DNA of 64,000 bases from Byssovorax sp. (GCA_025362495.1 JANYGI010000179.1:1-64000); one strand, 5' to 3'; positions 9,562-18,412 are shown, numbered from the stretch's first letter. Program-made: numbers and translations. Notes: a model not told the origin generated them from the letters alone.

Positions 9562-10529
9562 ACGGGAACAAGGTCATCATCGGTCGTCTCCCGTCGGGCG
9601 TCCCCGGGCTCGATACGGTGATGGGCGGCGCCGTCCCCGAGTATTCGTTCAACCTCATCGTCGGCGGACCGGGGACGGGCAAGACGACGCTCGCGCACCA
9701 GATCGCCTTCTCGTCGAGCACGCCCGAGCGACGGACGCTGTTCTTCACGGTGCTGGGCGAGTCGCCCCTCAAGATGCTGCGGTATCAGCAGCAATTCTCG
9801 TTCTTCGACGGCGCCAAGATTCCTGATCTCGTCCGCTTCGTCAACCTCGATGAAGAGGCTATGGAGAGCGGCTTCAGCGCCGTGCTGACCGCGATCGAGC
9901 GCGAGGTCGAGGCCTTCTCGCCGAGCGTGGTGATCATCGACTCGATCCGGACGCTGATCCCGAGCCCGTGGATCATCGATCGTCAGGCGCAGAGCTTCGT
10001 GCAGCGCCTCGCCTTGCTGCTGACGAGCCACCGCGCGACCACGTTCCTCATCGGCGAGTACACCGATGAAGAGGTCAGCACGAGCCCGCTCTTCGTGGTG
10101 GTGGACGGCATCCTCTGGCTCAGCCAGGTCGTCGAGCGCAACTCGGTGATCCGCAAGCTCCAGGTGATCAAGCTTCGCGGCCAGAGCCCGATGGGAGGCC
10201 TGCAGAGCCTCCGGATCTCGAATGATGGACTCGCGGTCTTCGCGCGCATGCCCGTCCCCTCCCCGCGATGCACGGGAACGTCACCCGGCCCCCGGGGCGG
10301 ACCTCCTCGGGGCTCGTCGAGCTCGATCGGATGCTGCACGGCGGGTTCCTCGTGGGCGATTCGATCCTCGTCGCCGGTCCCACGGGCACCGGCAAGACGC
10401 TGCTCAGCACCCAGTTCGTCGCGGCGGGCGTCGCCAGGGGCGAGACCGCCGTCATCGCCGTGTTCGAGGAGCAGCCCGGTCGTTACCTGGAGCGGGCGCG
10501 CAGCCTGGGGATCGATCTCGCGAAGATGA
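9558..10529 (+). CDS. KaiC-type ATPase, first (CI) domain; frame lost near base 10260
   Basis: RecA-fold KaiC family. Residues 1-235 form the CI domain: FNLIVGGPGTGKTTL (Walker A, about 36-43), LGESPLKML at the site of the catalytic Glu pair (only one Glu kept), and VVIIDSIRTL (Walker B). From about base 10260 this frame leaves the homology, and its remaining ~90 residues are out-of-frame translation of the second domain. The true continuation is one base back, in the frame of 10268-11035. KaiC proteins are ATP-driven hexamers that act as timers or signalling hubs. It starts at an ATG overlapping the preceding gene. The locus is either one kaiC with a one-base deletion in a C-rich stretch (GTCCCCTCCCCG, 10254-10265) or a sequencing error. 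Confidence 0.8.
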   Translation: MNGNKVIIGRLPSGVPGLDTVMGGAVPEYSFNLIVGGPGTGKTTLAHQIAFSSSTPERRTLFFTVLGESPLKMLRYQQQFSFFDGAKIPDLVRFVNLDEEAMESGFSAVLTAIEREVEAFSPSVVIIDSIRTLIPSPWIIDRQAQSFVQRLALLLTSHRATTFLIGEYTDEEVSTSPLFVVVDGILWLSQVVERNSVIRKLQVIKLRGQSPMGGLQSLRISNDGLAVFARMPVPSPRCTGTSPGPRGGPPRGSSSSIGCCTAGSSWAIRSSSPVPRAPARRCSAPSSSRRASPGARPPSSPCSRSSPVVTWSGRAAWGSISRR

Positions 10530-11035
10530 TCGCCGACGGGCGCGTGCGGATACTCTATCTGCGACCGGTCGATCTCTCGGTGGACGAGACGCTCCACGCC
10601 ATCCTCGCGCTGGTGGCCGAGGTGCGGGCCGAGCGCGTCGTCATCGACTTTCTCTCGGGCTTCGAGCTGGCCGTGGCCCCTTCGTTTCGCGAGGATTTTC
10701 GCGAGTCACTCTACCGGACGATCGCCACGCTCACGGCCACCGGGATCACCGTGATGATGACCGTGGAGGTGCTCCAGTCGTTCACCGATCTGCGCTTCAG
10801 CCCGCACGAGATCTCGTTCCTCGCCGATAACCTCATCATCCAGCGCTACGTCGAGATGGAGGGGCAGATCCGGCGCGTGCTCGCGGTGCTCAAGATGCGC
10901 GGGAGCGCCCACGACAACCACCTTCGACTCTACACCATCGCCAGCGATGGGATCAACATCGGTCCTTCGCTCGAGGGGTATCGCGGCATCCTCACGGGGA
11001 TTCCAGGCCGCGTCGTGAAGCGTGCAAAGAGGTGA
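10268..11035 (+). CDS. KaiC-type ATPase, second (CII) domain
   Basis: A 255-residue KaiC CII domain: SILVAGPTGTGKTLL (Walker A, about 36-44), the catalytic pair EE in VFEEQPGR (67-68), RVVIDFLSGFEL (Walker B), and the KaiC-typical C-terminal strand IIQRYVEMEGQIRRVLAVLKMRG. Where cyanobacterial KaiC has the phosphosites Ser431-Thr432 (ISTITD), this protein reads ISFLAD: Ser kept, Thr replaced by Phe. There is no proper ribosome site before the ATG at 10268, so it most likely belongs to the same polypeptide as the CI half. The gene ends six bases from the end of the facing histidine kinase gene. Confidence 0.8.
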   Translation: MHGNVTRPPGRTSSGLVELDRMLHGGFLVGDSILVAGPTGTGKTLLSTQFVAAGVARGETAVIAVFEEQPGRYLERARSLGIDLAKMIADGRVRILYLRPVDLSVDETLHAILALVAEVRAERVVIDFLSGFELAVAPSFREDFRESLYRTIATLTATGITVMMTVEVLQSFTDLRFSPHEISFLADNLIIQRYVEMEGQIRRVLAVLKMRGSAHDNHLRLYTIASDGINIGPSLEGYRGILTGIPGRVVKRAKR

Positions 11036-11041
11036 TTCGCC

Positions 11042-11839
11042 TCAGCCCATCTCCGCGCCGCCCTGGCGGTCCTGGTCCGGGCAGATCGGGAGCGTGACGT
11101 GAAGAGTGCTGCCGGCGCCGGGAGCGCTCTCCGCCCGGATGGTGCCCCCGTGGGCGAGGACGATGCCGCGGGCGATGAAGAGGCCGAGCCCCGAGCCAAG
11201 CTGGGCCGTCTGACGCGCCTGCCAGAAGCGATCGAAGACGCGCCCCAGGTCCTCGGCGGGGATCCCCGGGCCGGTGTCGTGGACCGAGAGGCGCACGTCG
11301 ACCTCGCCGCGCTCGACGTGGACGACGATGGAGCCGTGCTCGGGCGTGAATTTCACCGCGTTGCCGAGGAGGTTCGTCAGCACCTGCGTCATCCGATCGC
11401 GATCCATGAGCACGATCGCGCCCGCCGCCGCCGCGTCGATCACCGTCTCCAGCCGGATCGATTTCCGGGAGGCGAGAGGCAGCATCATCTCGACCACGTC
11501 GCGGATCAGCGGCGCGATCGCGCCCGGCTCGCGATCGACGAGGAAGCGGTCGGCCTCGATCTTCGCCGTGTCGATCAGATCGGCGAGCAGGTGCTGCATG
11601 TACCCCGCGGTGCGGCGGATCCGCGCCAGGTGCCCGGCCTCGTGCGGCGCGGCGCCCATGGCGCCCTTCTCGAGCAGCGCGAGGCTGAAGAGGATGGTCT
11701 GGAGCGGGCTGCGGAGATCGTGGGAGACGGTGGAGAGCAGCTCCTCGCGCGCCCGCGCCGCGCCGACGGCCTTCTGGTAGTGATCGACGCGCTCGATCGC
11801 GACCCCGATGCGGCCCCCGATCTCGTGGAGGGTGGTCAC
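11042..11839 (-). CDS. Histidine kinase, DHp and ATPase half
   Basis: About 265 residues, read from a GTG that overlaps the stop of the upstream PAS-GAF frame by four bases (GTGA). STVSHDLRSPLQTI contains the phospho-accepting His. The ATPase domain shows NLLGNAVKFTP (N box), HDTGPGIP (G1), VFDRFWQ (F box) and GSGLGLFIARGIVLAHGG (G2), all intact. The first ~20 residues (EIGGRIGVAIERVDHYQ) are the closing helix of a GAF domain whose body lies in the other frame. So this is either the C-terminal half of a frame-broken sensor kinase or a coupled separate subunit. Facing kaiC tail to tail, it is a candidate output partner, as SasA is for KaiC in cyanobacteria; that link is inference. Confidence 0.75.
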   Translation of the reverse strand: MTTLHEIGGRIGVAIERVDHYQKAVGAARAREELLSTVSHDLRSPLQTILFSLALLEKGAMGAAPHEAGHLARIRRTAGYMQHLLADLIDTAKIEADRFLVDREPGAIAPLIRDVVEMMLPLASRKSIRLETVIDAAAAGAIVLMDRDRMTQVLTNLLGNAVKFTPEHGSIVVHVERGEVDVRLSVHDTGPGIPAEDLGRVFDRFWQARQTAQLGSGLGLFIARGIVLAHGGTIRAESAPGAGSTLHVTLPICPDQDRQGGAEMG

Positions 11840-12720
11840 GTCTCGAGAGGATCGAGGGCGCCGCGGCGACGCAGCACCGTGAGCACGGCGACGAGCTGGT
11901 TGGGGCTCCGGAGCGGGATCGAGAGGCCCCCCGCGAAGCCCAGCGCGTGGATCTGCCGCGCCGTCGCGTCGTCGGCGGCGAGGCTGCGGGCGCGCAGGCG
12001 GGCGATCGCGTGCGCGGCGTCGGGCGAGAGCACGCGGGGCTCGAGCACCGAGCGCGCGGCGACGCCGGGCGCTTCGAGGAGCTCGATCGCGCACACGTCG
12101 ACGAGGCGGCCGACGAGCAGCCGCGCCACCCCCTGGCTCATCGCCGCGACGTCGAGCGAGGCGCCGAGCAGGCCGCCGGACTCGGCGATGATCGCCAGGC
12201 GATTGCGCGCGGACTCGGCCTCATCGACGAGCTCCTGCATGCGGACACCGGCGACGACGAGCCGCTCGTTGATCCGGCGAGTCTCCTCGGCGAGCTCGCG
12301 ACCGCGCTGGATCTCGCGGGCCTCGTCGGTGCGGTCACGCGCCTCGATCACCAGGCGCCGCGGCCCCTCGCCGTCGTCGAGCGTCGGCCACACGCAGAGC
12401 GTGACGACGCGCTCGCCGCGGCGCGAGTGGAGCCGCTCGAAGCTCGGCGATTGCCGCGCCGCGCCCGTCGCGTACACGTCGTCGAGCAGCGCGGCGCCGG
12501 CTCCGGGGGGCAGCTCGGGGAACACGTCGACGAACCGGCGGCTCACCGGCGATCGCGCGTCGTCTCCGCAGAGCAGCTCGACGAAGGCCGGGTTCGCGCC
12601 GAGCACGACGTGCAGCGGACCTTCCGTGACGAGCAGCGGAGTGGGTGATCGCTCGCCGAAGCAGCGGAGCGCGCGCAGAGCAATGGACGGAGGCTCACCC
12701 TCCTTCGGGGCACCATGCAT
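11836..12720 (-). CDS. PAS-GAF sensor half of the split histidine kinase
   Basis: A 294-residue protein with a PAS-like domain (about 20-140, PLLVTEGPLHVVLGANPAF), a helical linker (about 140-175) and a GAF domain (about 180-294, ending RRRGALDPLET). The GAF domain lacks its last helix, which is encoded one base out of frame in the next ORF. There is no signal peptide or membrane segment, so the sensor is cytoplasmic. The stop TGA sits in GTGA, the start of the kinase half, allowing re-initiation. Three readings are possible: genuine two-subunit kinase, -1 frameshift fusion, or one-base deletion. Confidence 0.7.
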   Translation of the reverse strand: MHGAPKEGEPPSIALRALRCFGERSPTPLLVTEGPLHVVLGANPAFVELLCGDDARSPVSRRFVDVFPELPPGAGAALLDDVYATGAARQSPSFERLHSRRGERVVTLCVWPTLDDGEGPRRLVIEARDRTDEAREIQRGRELAEETRRINERLVVAGVRMQELVDEAESARNRLAIIAESGGLLGASLDVAAMSQGVARLLVGRLVDVCAIELLEAPGVAARSVLEPRVLSPDAAHAIARLRARSLAADDATARQIHALGFAGGLSIPLRSPNQLVAVLTVLRRRGALDPLET

Positions 12721-12873
12721 GTGGCTCCGAATTCTGCCATGACGGGGCGAGCATCGGTATCGGCGGTGTCACCAGAATCGCTTTGATTCAAGGCGATCGA
12801 GCGCGACAGTGGCCGACCAGGGGCGCGTTCGCCGCCGCCCGAGCGAGCCAGTCGTCAAGGCCGCTCGACGGGC

Positions 12874-13764
12874 TCAGCCGGCGCCGGGGAGCGACGCTCG
12901 CAGCGCCATCCGGAAGGCCTCCATCGAGGAGAACCGCGACTCCGGGGCCTTCGCGAGGGCGCGTCGCACCACGGCGTCGAGCTCGCCCGAAGCCGTCGCC
13001 CCGAGGAGCGGCGGCGGCGGCGCGTGCGCGTGGCTCCGGGCGATCTCGGCGTACTCGCCGGTGAAGGGCGCGTGCCCGGCGAGCATCTCGTAGAGCACGA
13101 CGCCGAGCGAGTAGATGTCGGCGCGGGGATCGGCGGGGGCGCCGAGCGACTGCTCGGGGGCCATGTACTCGGGGGTGCCGACGACGCGCGGCGGTGCTTC
13201 TTCGGGATCGCCGGGGAGGTGCGAGAAGCCGAAATCGAGGACCTTCACCTGCTCGCGGCCGTCGGGCGCGTGCACGAGGAAGAGGTTCTCGGGCTTCACG
13301 TCGCGGTGAACGACGCCGGCCGCGTGCGCCGCGCCGAGCCCGAGCGCGGCGCCCTCGGCGATGCGCGCCGCGCGGGCCGCGCCGAGCGCGCCCACGAACG
13401 AGAGCGTGTCGGCGAGATCGAGGCCGACGAGCAGCTCCATCACGAAGAAGCGCGAGCGCTCGCCCTCCCCTTGCGTCGGCGCGCCCTCGATGGCGAGCAC
13501 GTTGGGGTGACGGATCCGCGCCGCGGCCACGGCCTCGCGATCGAAGCGCGCGCAGAGATCGGGATCGTCGCGGTGCTCGTCGCGCAGCACCTTGATCGCC
13601 ACGCGCGCTCGCGGCGCGAGGCGCCTCGGCGAGCGCCGCTCGTCGCCGACCTCGGCCAGGTACACCTGCCCGGTGCCGCCGCTGCCGAGGAGCTGGATCA
13701 CGCGGTAACGCCCGCCCACGACCGTGCCGACGAGGCGGGGCGGGGGGGCGGAGGACGTTCGCAT
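12874..13764 (-). CDS. Ser/Thr protein kinase (Hanks type)
   Basis: About 296 residues, essentially a lone kinase domain: GSGGTGQVYLAE glycine loop, VAIKVLRDEH with the ATP-binding Lys, HRDVKPEN catalytic loop, DFGFS metal-binding loop and GTPEYMAPEQ activation end. There is no membrane segment or sensor domain after residue 285, so it is a soluble short-form kinase. An insert after the glycine loop (GDERRSPRRLAPRA) lengthens the N-lobe. The start is placed at ATG 13764 (MRTSSAPPPR); a TTG three codons upstream is less likely. Such kinases are numerous in myxobacteria; no substrate can be assigned. Confidence 0.9.
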   Translation of the reverse strand: MRTSSAPPPRLVGTVVGGRYRVIQLLGSGGTGQVYLAEVGDERRSPRRLAPRARVAIKVLRDEHRDDPDLCARFDREAVAAARIRHPNVLAIEGAPTQGEGERSRFFVMELLVGLDLADTLSFVGALGAARAARIAEGAALGLGAAHAAGVVHRDVKPENLFLVHAPDGREQVKVLDFGFSHLPGDPEEAPPRVVGTPEYMAPEQSLGAPADPRADIYSLGVVLYEMLAGHAPFTGEYAEIARSHAHAPPPPLLGATASGELDAVVRRALAKAPESRFSSMEAFRMALRASLPGAG

Positions 13765-13841
13765 CGAGCGCAACTCCTAGCACCACCGCGGCGATTTCTC
13801 ATGGTCGTCGTGCGGCCGCGCCGCGACGCACCGGCGCAAGC

Positions 13842-14801
13842 TCAGGTCGGCGAGGGGCCCTCGAGCTCGGCGTCGACCTTCACGGTGAGGCCGCGCAGCG
13901 ACGGAAACGAGAGCCGCTCGGCGAGGGCCTGGATCGGATCGGCGGCGCCCCCGAGATCGTGCGCGTAGGCCCTGGCGATCGCGCGCGCGAGCTCGCGGCC
14001 ATCGCGGCCCGCGGCGCGCTGATCGCGGAGCGTCATCCCGCGCGCGCGCTTCGCGAGGCGCGCCCCGCCTTCGCCGAGCAGCAGCGGCACGTGCGCGAAC
14101 GCGGGCGGCGTCGCGCCGAGCAGGCGAGCGAGCAGCGCCTGTCGCGGCGCCGACGCGGCGAGATCGGCCCCGCGCACCACCTCGGTGATGCCCATCGTCA
14201 CGTCGTCGACGACGACGGCGAGCTGGTACGCGAAGACGCCGTCGCCGCGCCGCAGCACGAAATCGCCCGTGATTTCCGCGACATTTTCCTCGAGCCGACC
14301 GAGCACGGCGTCCTCGACGACGACCGTCGACGCGCGCCCCTCCGGCACGGCGAGGCGCACCGCGGGAGGCCGCCGGAACGCGCGCGACCGCATGCCGTGA
14401 GGGCGACACGTGCCCGGGTAGCGCGGCCCCTCGTCGCCCGCGTGCGGCGCGCTCGCGGCCCGCGCGATCTCGGCCCGCGAGCAGTCGCACAGGTACACGT
14501 GATCGCGCGACGCGAGCCGGTCTACCGCATCCGCGTAGAGCGCGACCCGCTCCGATTGCACGTAGGGCGAGGCCGGCCCGCCGACGTCCGGCCCCTCGTC
14601 CCACGCGACGCCGAGCCAGCGTAGATCGTCGAGGATCGCCGCGCGCGCCGCGGGGATCACCCGATCACCATCCAGGTCTTCCATGCGGAGCACGAGGCGC
14701 CCGCCGCGCGCCCGCGCCGCCGCAGCGCAGAAGAGCGCGGCGGCCGCGCTGCCGAGGTGGAGATCGCCGGTGGGCGAGGGAGCGAAGCGACCGCGGTACA
14801 T
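13842..14801 (-). CDS. gluQ: Glutamyl-Q tRNA(Asp) synthetase
   Basis: A 319-residue protein, the length of GluQ enzymes rather than full glutamyl-tRNA synthetase: the catalytic half without the anticodon-binding domain. It starts MYRGRFAPSPTGDLHLG, containing the HIGH-type motif (HLGS). The Zn ligands are YLCDC and YPGTC. The KMSKS loop is degenerate (ARLAKR), as in GluQ. It attaches glutamate to queuosine 34 of tRNA-Asp. The start ATG at 14801 is chosen because homology begins at once; the frame stays open far upstream but overlaps the next gene. Confidence 0.92.
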   Translation of the reverse strand: MYRGRFAPSPTGDLHLGSAAAALFCAAAARARGGRLVLRMEDLDGDRVIPAARAAILDDLRWLGVAWDEGPDVGGPASPYVQSERVALYADAVDRLASRDHVYLCDCSRAEIARAASAPHAGDEGPRYPGTCRPHGMRSRAFRRPPAVRLAVPEGRASTVVVEDAVLGRLEENVAEITGDFVLRRGDGVFAYQLAVVVDDVTMGITEVVRGADLAASAPRQALLARLLGATPPAFAHVPLLLGEGGARLAKRARGMTLRDQRAAGRDGRELARAIARAYAHDLGGAADPIQALAERLSFPSLRGLTVKVDAELEGPSPT

Positions 14802-14824
14802 CCGCGGCGGAGCATAGTGCCGAT

Positions 14825-15286
14825 TCAGGCGGTGAGGCGCGGCCCGGGCGCCGCGAACACCCGCTTCCACACCGGGTAGCTCCAGAGCAGGAACACCAGG
14901 TTGGTGGTGATCGCGCGGGCCAGCACGGCGGTGGCGGGGACCAGCGGGAACGCGCTCGCGACGCCGTGGTAGAGCGCCGCGTTGAGCACCAGCGCGACGG
15001 CCTCGGCGGCGACGAAGAGCGCCGCCTGACGCCGCAGATCCCCGCCGCGCGCGCGGAAGGCAAAGTGCTTGTTGCCGAAGAACTGCACGACGGCGCCGAC
15101 GAGCAGCGCCGGCACGTTCGCGGCCTTCGGCGACGCGTGGAGCACGCCCGTCGCGAAGGCGATCACCGTGAGATCGGCGAGCGTCGCCGCGCCGCCGGTG
15201 AGCGCCGAGCGGGCGAAGGTGGTGAAGCGCGTGAGCGCGGGGGCCTTGGCGGACGGCGTAGGCTGCATCGTGGACACCATGTCCAT
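14825..15286 (-). CDS. GtrA-family membrane protein
   Basis: A 153-residue protein with four predicted membrane helices (about 28-48, 55-72, 88-106, 118-138). It shows the GtrA pattern: FARSALTGGAATLADLTVIA at the N-terminus, QFFGNKHFAFR before the third helix, and TNLVFLLWSYPVWKRVF at the end. GtrA proteins help move lipid-linked sugars or act in cell-surface polysaccharide assembly. It lies 23 bases upstream of gluQ in the same direction, so possibly one transcript. The start could be ATG 15286 or 15280. Confidence 0.85.
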   Translation of the reverse strand: MDMVSTMQPTPSAKAPALTRFTTFARSALTGGAATLADLTVIAFATGVLHASPKAANVPALLVGAVVQFFGNKHFAFRARGGDLRRQAALFVAAEAVALVLNAALYHGVASAFPLVPATAVLARAITTNLVFLLWSYPVWKRVFAAPGPRLTA

Positions 15287-15460
15287 CGAGCTGTGCAAGC
15301 CCCGTGACGAGGGCGTTCCATTCGAGCGAACGCCTGGAATCGACGCTTGCCCAAGATTCGACGGTCCCGGGCCGCGAGCGCCGCTTCGCGCTGCGCGCCC
15401 GTGTTCGCACGGCGAATCGGGTTGAGCCGCAGCCACGAGACGGCCAAGGTGACGCCCGAG

Positions 15461-16483
15461 ATGCCCCAGGACGAGCCCCTCGCCTCCCCCGCCTCCGCCT
15501 CCGTCGAGAGCTCGATGACCGACGACGACGGAGGCGGGCCGCCGGGCTCCGACGCGCCCGAGCCGTTCCGGTGGAAGCTCAACTTGGTGCTGTTCCTCGC
15601 GACGGTGGCCTCGGTGTTCCTCACGGGCGCGCGCTACGCCGACGAAGGGCCGGGCCCCGCCGGGTGGCGCGACACGCTGCGATCGCTCCCGAGCGGCTGG
15701 TCGTTCGCCGTGCCGCTGCTCGCCATCCTGCTCACGCACGAGTTCGGCCACTACATCGCCGCGCGCATCCACAAAGTCGACGCCTCGCTGCCGTTCTTCA
15801 TCCCCCTGCCGCGCTTCAGCCCCTTCGGCACGATGGGCGCGATCATCTCGATGCGCGGGCGCATCCGCTCGCGCGACGCCCTGCTCGACATCGGCGCCTC
15901 GGGCCCGCTCGCCGGCCTCGTCGTGGCCTTGCCGGTGCTGATCGTCGGGCTCGCCCACTCCCACGTTGGCCCCGCGGTGGCACACGGCACCCAGGAAGGA
16001 CAAAGCCTGCTCTACATCGCCTTGAAGCGGATCGTCCTCGGGCCCATCCCCGACGGACAGGACGTCTTCCTCGGGCCGATGGCCTTCGCCGGGTGGACTG
16101 GCCTCTTCATCACCGCCCTCAACCTGATCCCGATTGGCCAGCTCGACGGCGGCCACATCGCCTATGCCCTCTTCGGGCTGCGGCAGAACCGGTTCGCGCG
16201 CGTGCTCCACGCCTCGCTCCTCGGCATGTTCGTGCTCAACTTCGTGCGCTTCATGATCCCGATCGCCAGGGCGCACGCGTGGAGTCAGTCGGGGCAGGCC
16301 TTCGGGAACGCCCTGCCCTGGCTGGTCTGGTACGGGATGCTTCACCTGATCATGCGCGGCGGTGGCCGGGACCACCCGCCGACCGAGCCGGGCGAGCTGA
16401 GCCCGGTGCGCAAGGCGATCGCGCTGTTCTCGCTGGTGCTGTTCGTGCTGCTCTTCATGCCCACGCCGATGGCGCAGTACTGA
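15461..16483 (+). CDS. Site-2 protease family membrane metalloprotease (M50)
   Basis: About 340 residues. A Pro/Ala/Ser-rich cytoplasmic N-terminus of about 45 residues is followed by multiple membrane helices. The Zn motif HEFGH lies in LLTHEFGHYIAARIHK and the third ligand Asp in NLIPIGQLDGGHI, both hallmarks of site-2 proteases. The FMPTPMAQY C-terminus follows a last helix. These enzymes cut membrane-bound anti-sigma factors and other proteins inside the bilayer. The start is taken at ATG 15461, since residues encoded upstream are basic and non-homologous. The gene is divergent from gtrA. Confidence 0.88.
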   Translation: MPQDEPLASPASASVESSMTDDDGGGPPGSDAPEPFRWKLNLVLFLATVASVFLTGARYADEGPGPAGWRDTLRSLPSGWSFAVPLLAILLTHEFGHYIAARIHKVDASLPFFIPLPRFSPFGTMGAIISMRGRIRSRDALLDIGASGPLAGLVVALPVLIVGLAHSHVGPAVAHGTQEGQSLLYIALKRIVLGPIPDGQDVFLGPMAFAGWTGLFITALNLIPIGQLDGGHIAYALFGLRQNRFARVLHASLLGMFVLNFVRFMIPIARAHAWSQSGQAFGNALPWLVWYGMLHLIMRGGGRDHPPTEPGELSPVRKAIALFSLVLFVLLFMPTPMAQY

Positions 16484-16561
16484 GGCGGAAGACTCGCGAC
16501 GTTCGTGGGTTCCACGAAGAGGACGTGAGCCATTTCAGGGCGCGTGTCCCCGCCGGGTCAA

Positions 16562-17676
16562 TCACGGCGAGGCGACATGGTCCTTGGGCAGGCTCACCAG
16601 CCGGCAGGAGCCGCCGTCGTCGGACGGGTCGCAAACCTGGAAGAAATAGACGTACTCGTCCCCGACGATGAGCCCAGCGGTCGTCTCCTCGAAGATGCCG
16701 TGGACTTTCCCCTTCGCGTCGGTCGCGGCCATCTTCACCGGCTCTCCTCCGGACGTCGGAAAGCGCACCAGTGCGCCCGTCAATGTGCCGTCCTGGTTGG
16801 GCAATGCGATGTTGGCGTAGAGGGTCGCGCCGTCGAGCGCCGTCGACACCGGGAAGCCGCTGAGCAAGAGCTCTGGAGTCGACCCGGGTTGCTTCGAGAT
16901 GCGATAAATGGCTGGATCGAGCGAGGTCGGCGGCCGAGCGCCGAAGTAAATCGACGTGGCGTCTGCCAGAGGGCGCGCGCTGCCGTCGCCGAGAAGGTGG
17001 TGAGCACGGCGGGTGGGTCGCCGTTCAAGGGCACCGTGAGCAGATCCTGGGATCGCTGCACCAGCGCGGTGTCGCCGTCTTCGCCGATGTCGTAAACGAA
17101 CGTGTCCGCGGACGACGGCAGTAGCTCGCTCGGAGTGCCGTTGAAGAGGGGCGTGATCAGGATCGGCGCGGGCATCTTCTGCTGCTCGGAAGAGAGGATA
17201 TCGAAGCCAATCACCGTCCACAGCGGGATAGTGGGGAAGGTCGCGGCCGTCGTCAGCGCGCCTCCGGTCTTCGGCATGCGCCGGATCTCGCCCTGCTTTG
17301 ACCACACGAGGGTGTCACCCGACACGAGGATCCGGCTACCTCCGCTGCCGGCCGGGGTGAGCGCCTCGGGAGCTCCGGCCTTCATCGAGACCCGCCAGAT
17401 GCGGCCCTCCGAGAAGTAGTAGAGGTGATCGTGATCCGCCGTGAGGGCGAAGGCGTTCACGTCGCCCGCTCCAGGGCTCGACGGCGCGAGCCGCGCGAGC
17501 GGGACGGCCTCCGGCGTGAGGCGCTTGCAGTCCGGCACGCGCGGCGTGTCGCAGGCCACCCCGTCACACGTGGCGGCCACCTCCCCCGGCGAAGAGCGGG
17601 CGCCGCAGCCCGCGGAGGTCAACAGCAAACGCGTCGACCCGGGCCGAGCGCCGCGCTCGCCGTGAATCAAAGGCAT
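16562..17676 (-). pseudogene. Propeller-like lipoprotein gene with a frame change near 16985
   Basis: The first part (17676 to about 16985, stopping at 16780 in its own frame) encodes a short signal with LLLTSAGCG and repeats such as DHDHLYYFSEGRIWRVSMKA and DTLVWSKQGEIRRMPKTGG. The pattern, with Tyr/Trp followed by ground-state 'kxGg' turns, is typical of beta-propeller lipoproteins of myxobacteria. From about 16985 the homologous frame shifts by one base and continues ADATSIYFGAR...YRISKQPG...YVYFFQVCDP to the stop at 16562. The junction lies in an alternating GCGCGC stretch. If the base is restored, the product is a ~370-residue exported protein; no specific ligand can be named. Real lesion versus sequencing indel is undecided. 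Confidence 0.65.
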
Positions 17677-17850
17677 TTTCCGGGCGCAAGCAGGGCGTTG
17701 AACCTCACCCTTCTTTCACGATCACCATCCTGCACGGAAGAGCCTGCGGCCAACCGGGCACCTCCGAATACGACCGTTCCGACGCAACGACACGCCGTGC
17801 ACGTCCCCGCTGGCGTGACCGTCGCATTGGTCCCGGTCGGAGGCTACACC

Positions 17851-18402
17851 ATGTTCAAGACCCTGCTCCTCGGAGTGCTAGCTTGTGGCGCGATGCTGAC
17901 TGGCTGTGCCGCCGACACGACGCCGCTCGACACGTCCGCTCCGGGCTCGGTGAAGGAGCCGGCCGATTCCGTCGTACCGACCTTCGAGGTGCGGCTCGGC
18001 GGCACGATGAGCCAGGAAGACGTCATCACGGCGATCCTCGCAGCGGGCCATGATCAGCTCGTCACTGCATGCGCCGCGGATCCAGGAGCGTCGATTCGCG
18101 TCGTCAGCCCGCTGGCCGCGGGCGACGTGACCGAGCTCGCCTGCTCCACGGCGCTGGCTGACGGGTCGACGAGCCAGGCCGGCGCCCCACTCACGACCGA
18201 GAGAGAGTCGACCGGGCAAACGCAGCAGAAGATCGGCCCCATCAGCCTCGTGGCCTGCGGCCTCTTCGCGGCGGGCAGCTTCCTCTTCCTGAACGAAGTC
18301 TTGTGTCCTCGCGCGACGTCACCGCAAGACCGAGAGAATTGCGCTCACGTCGGCAACTTCGGAGGCGCCGCCATCACCATCCTGTGCGCCATCCCGTTCT
18401 GA
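17851..18402 (+). CDS. Lipoprotein of unknown function
   Basis: A 183-residue protein. The signal peptide MFKTLLLGVLACGAMLTGCA has a clear lipobox (LTGC). Two Cys in the middle (VTACAAD, ELACST) and four near the end (VACGLF, VLCPRA, ENCAHV, ILCAIPF) could form disulfides. A hydrophobic stretch lies at about 140-155 (LVACGLFAAGSFLFL). No family is recognised. GGAGG lies nine bases before the ATG. It is followed 10 bases later by a small membrane-protein gene, probably one operon. Confidence 0.75.
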   Translation: MFKTLLLGVLACGAMLTGCAADTTPLDTSAPGSVKEPADSVVPTFEVRLGGTMSQEDVITAILAAGHDQLVTACAADPGASIRVVSPLAAGDVTELACSTALADGSTSQAGAPLTTERESTGQTQQKIGPISLVACGLFAAGSFLFLNEVLCPRATSPQDRENCAHVGNFGGAAITILCAIPF

Positions 18403-18412
18403 AAGGGCGAAC

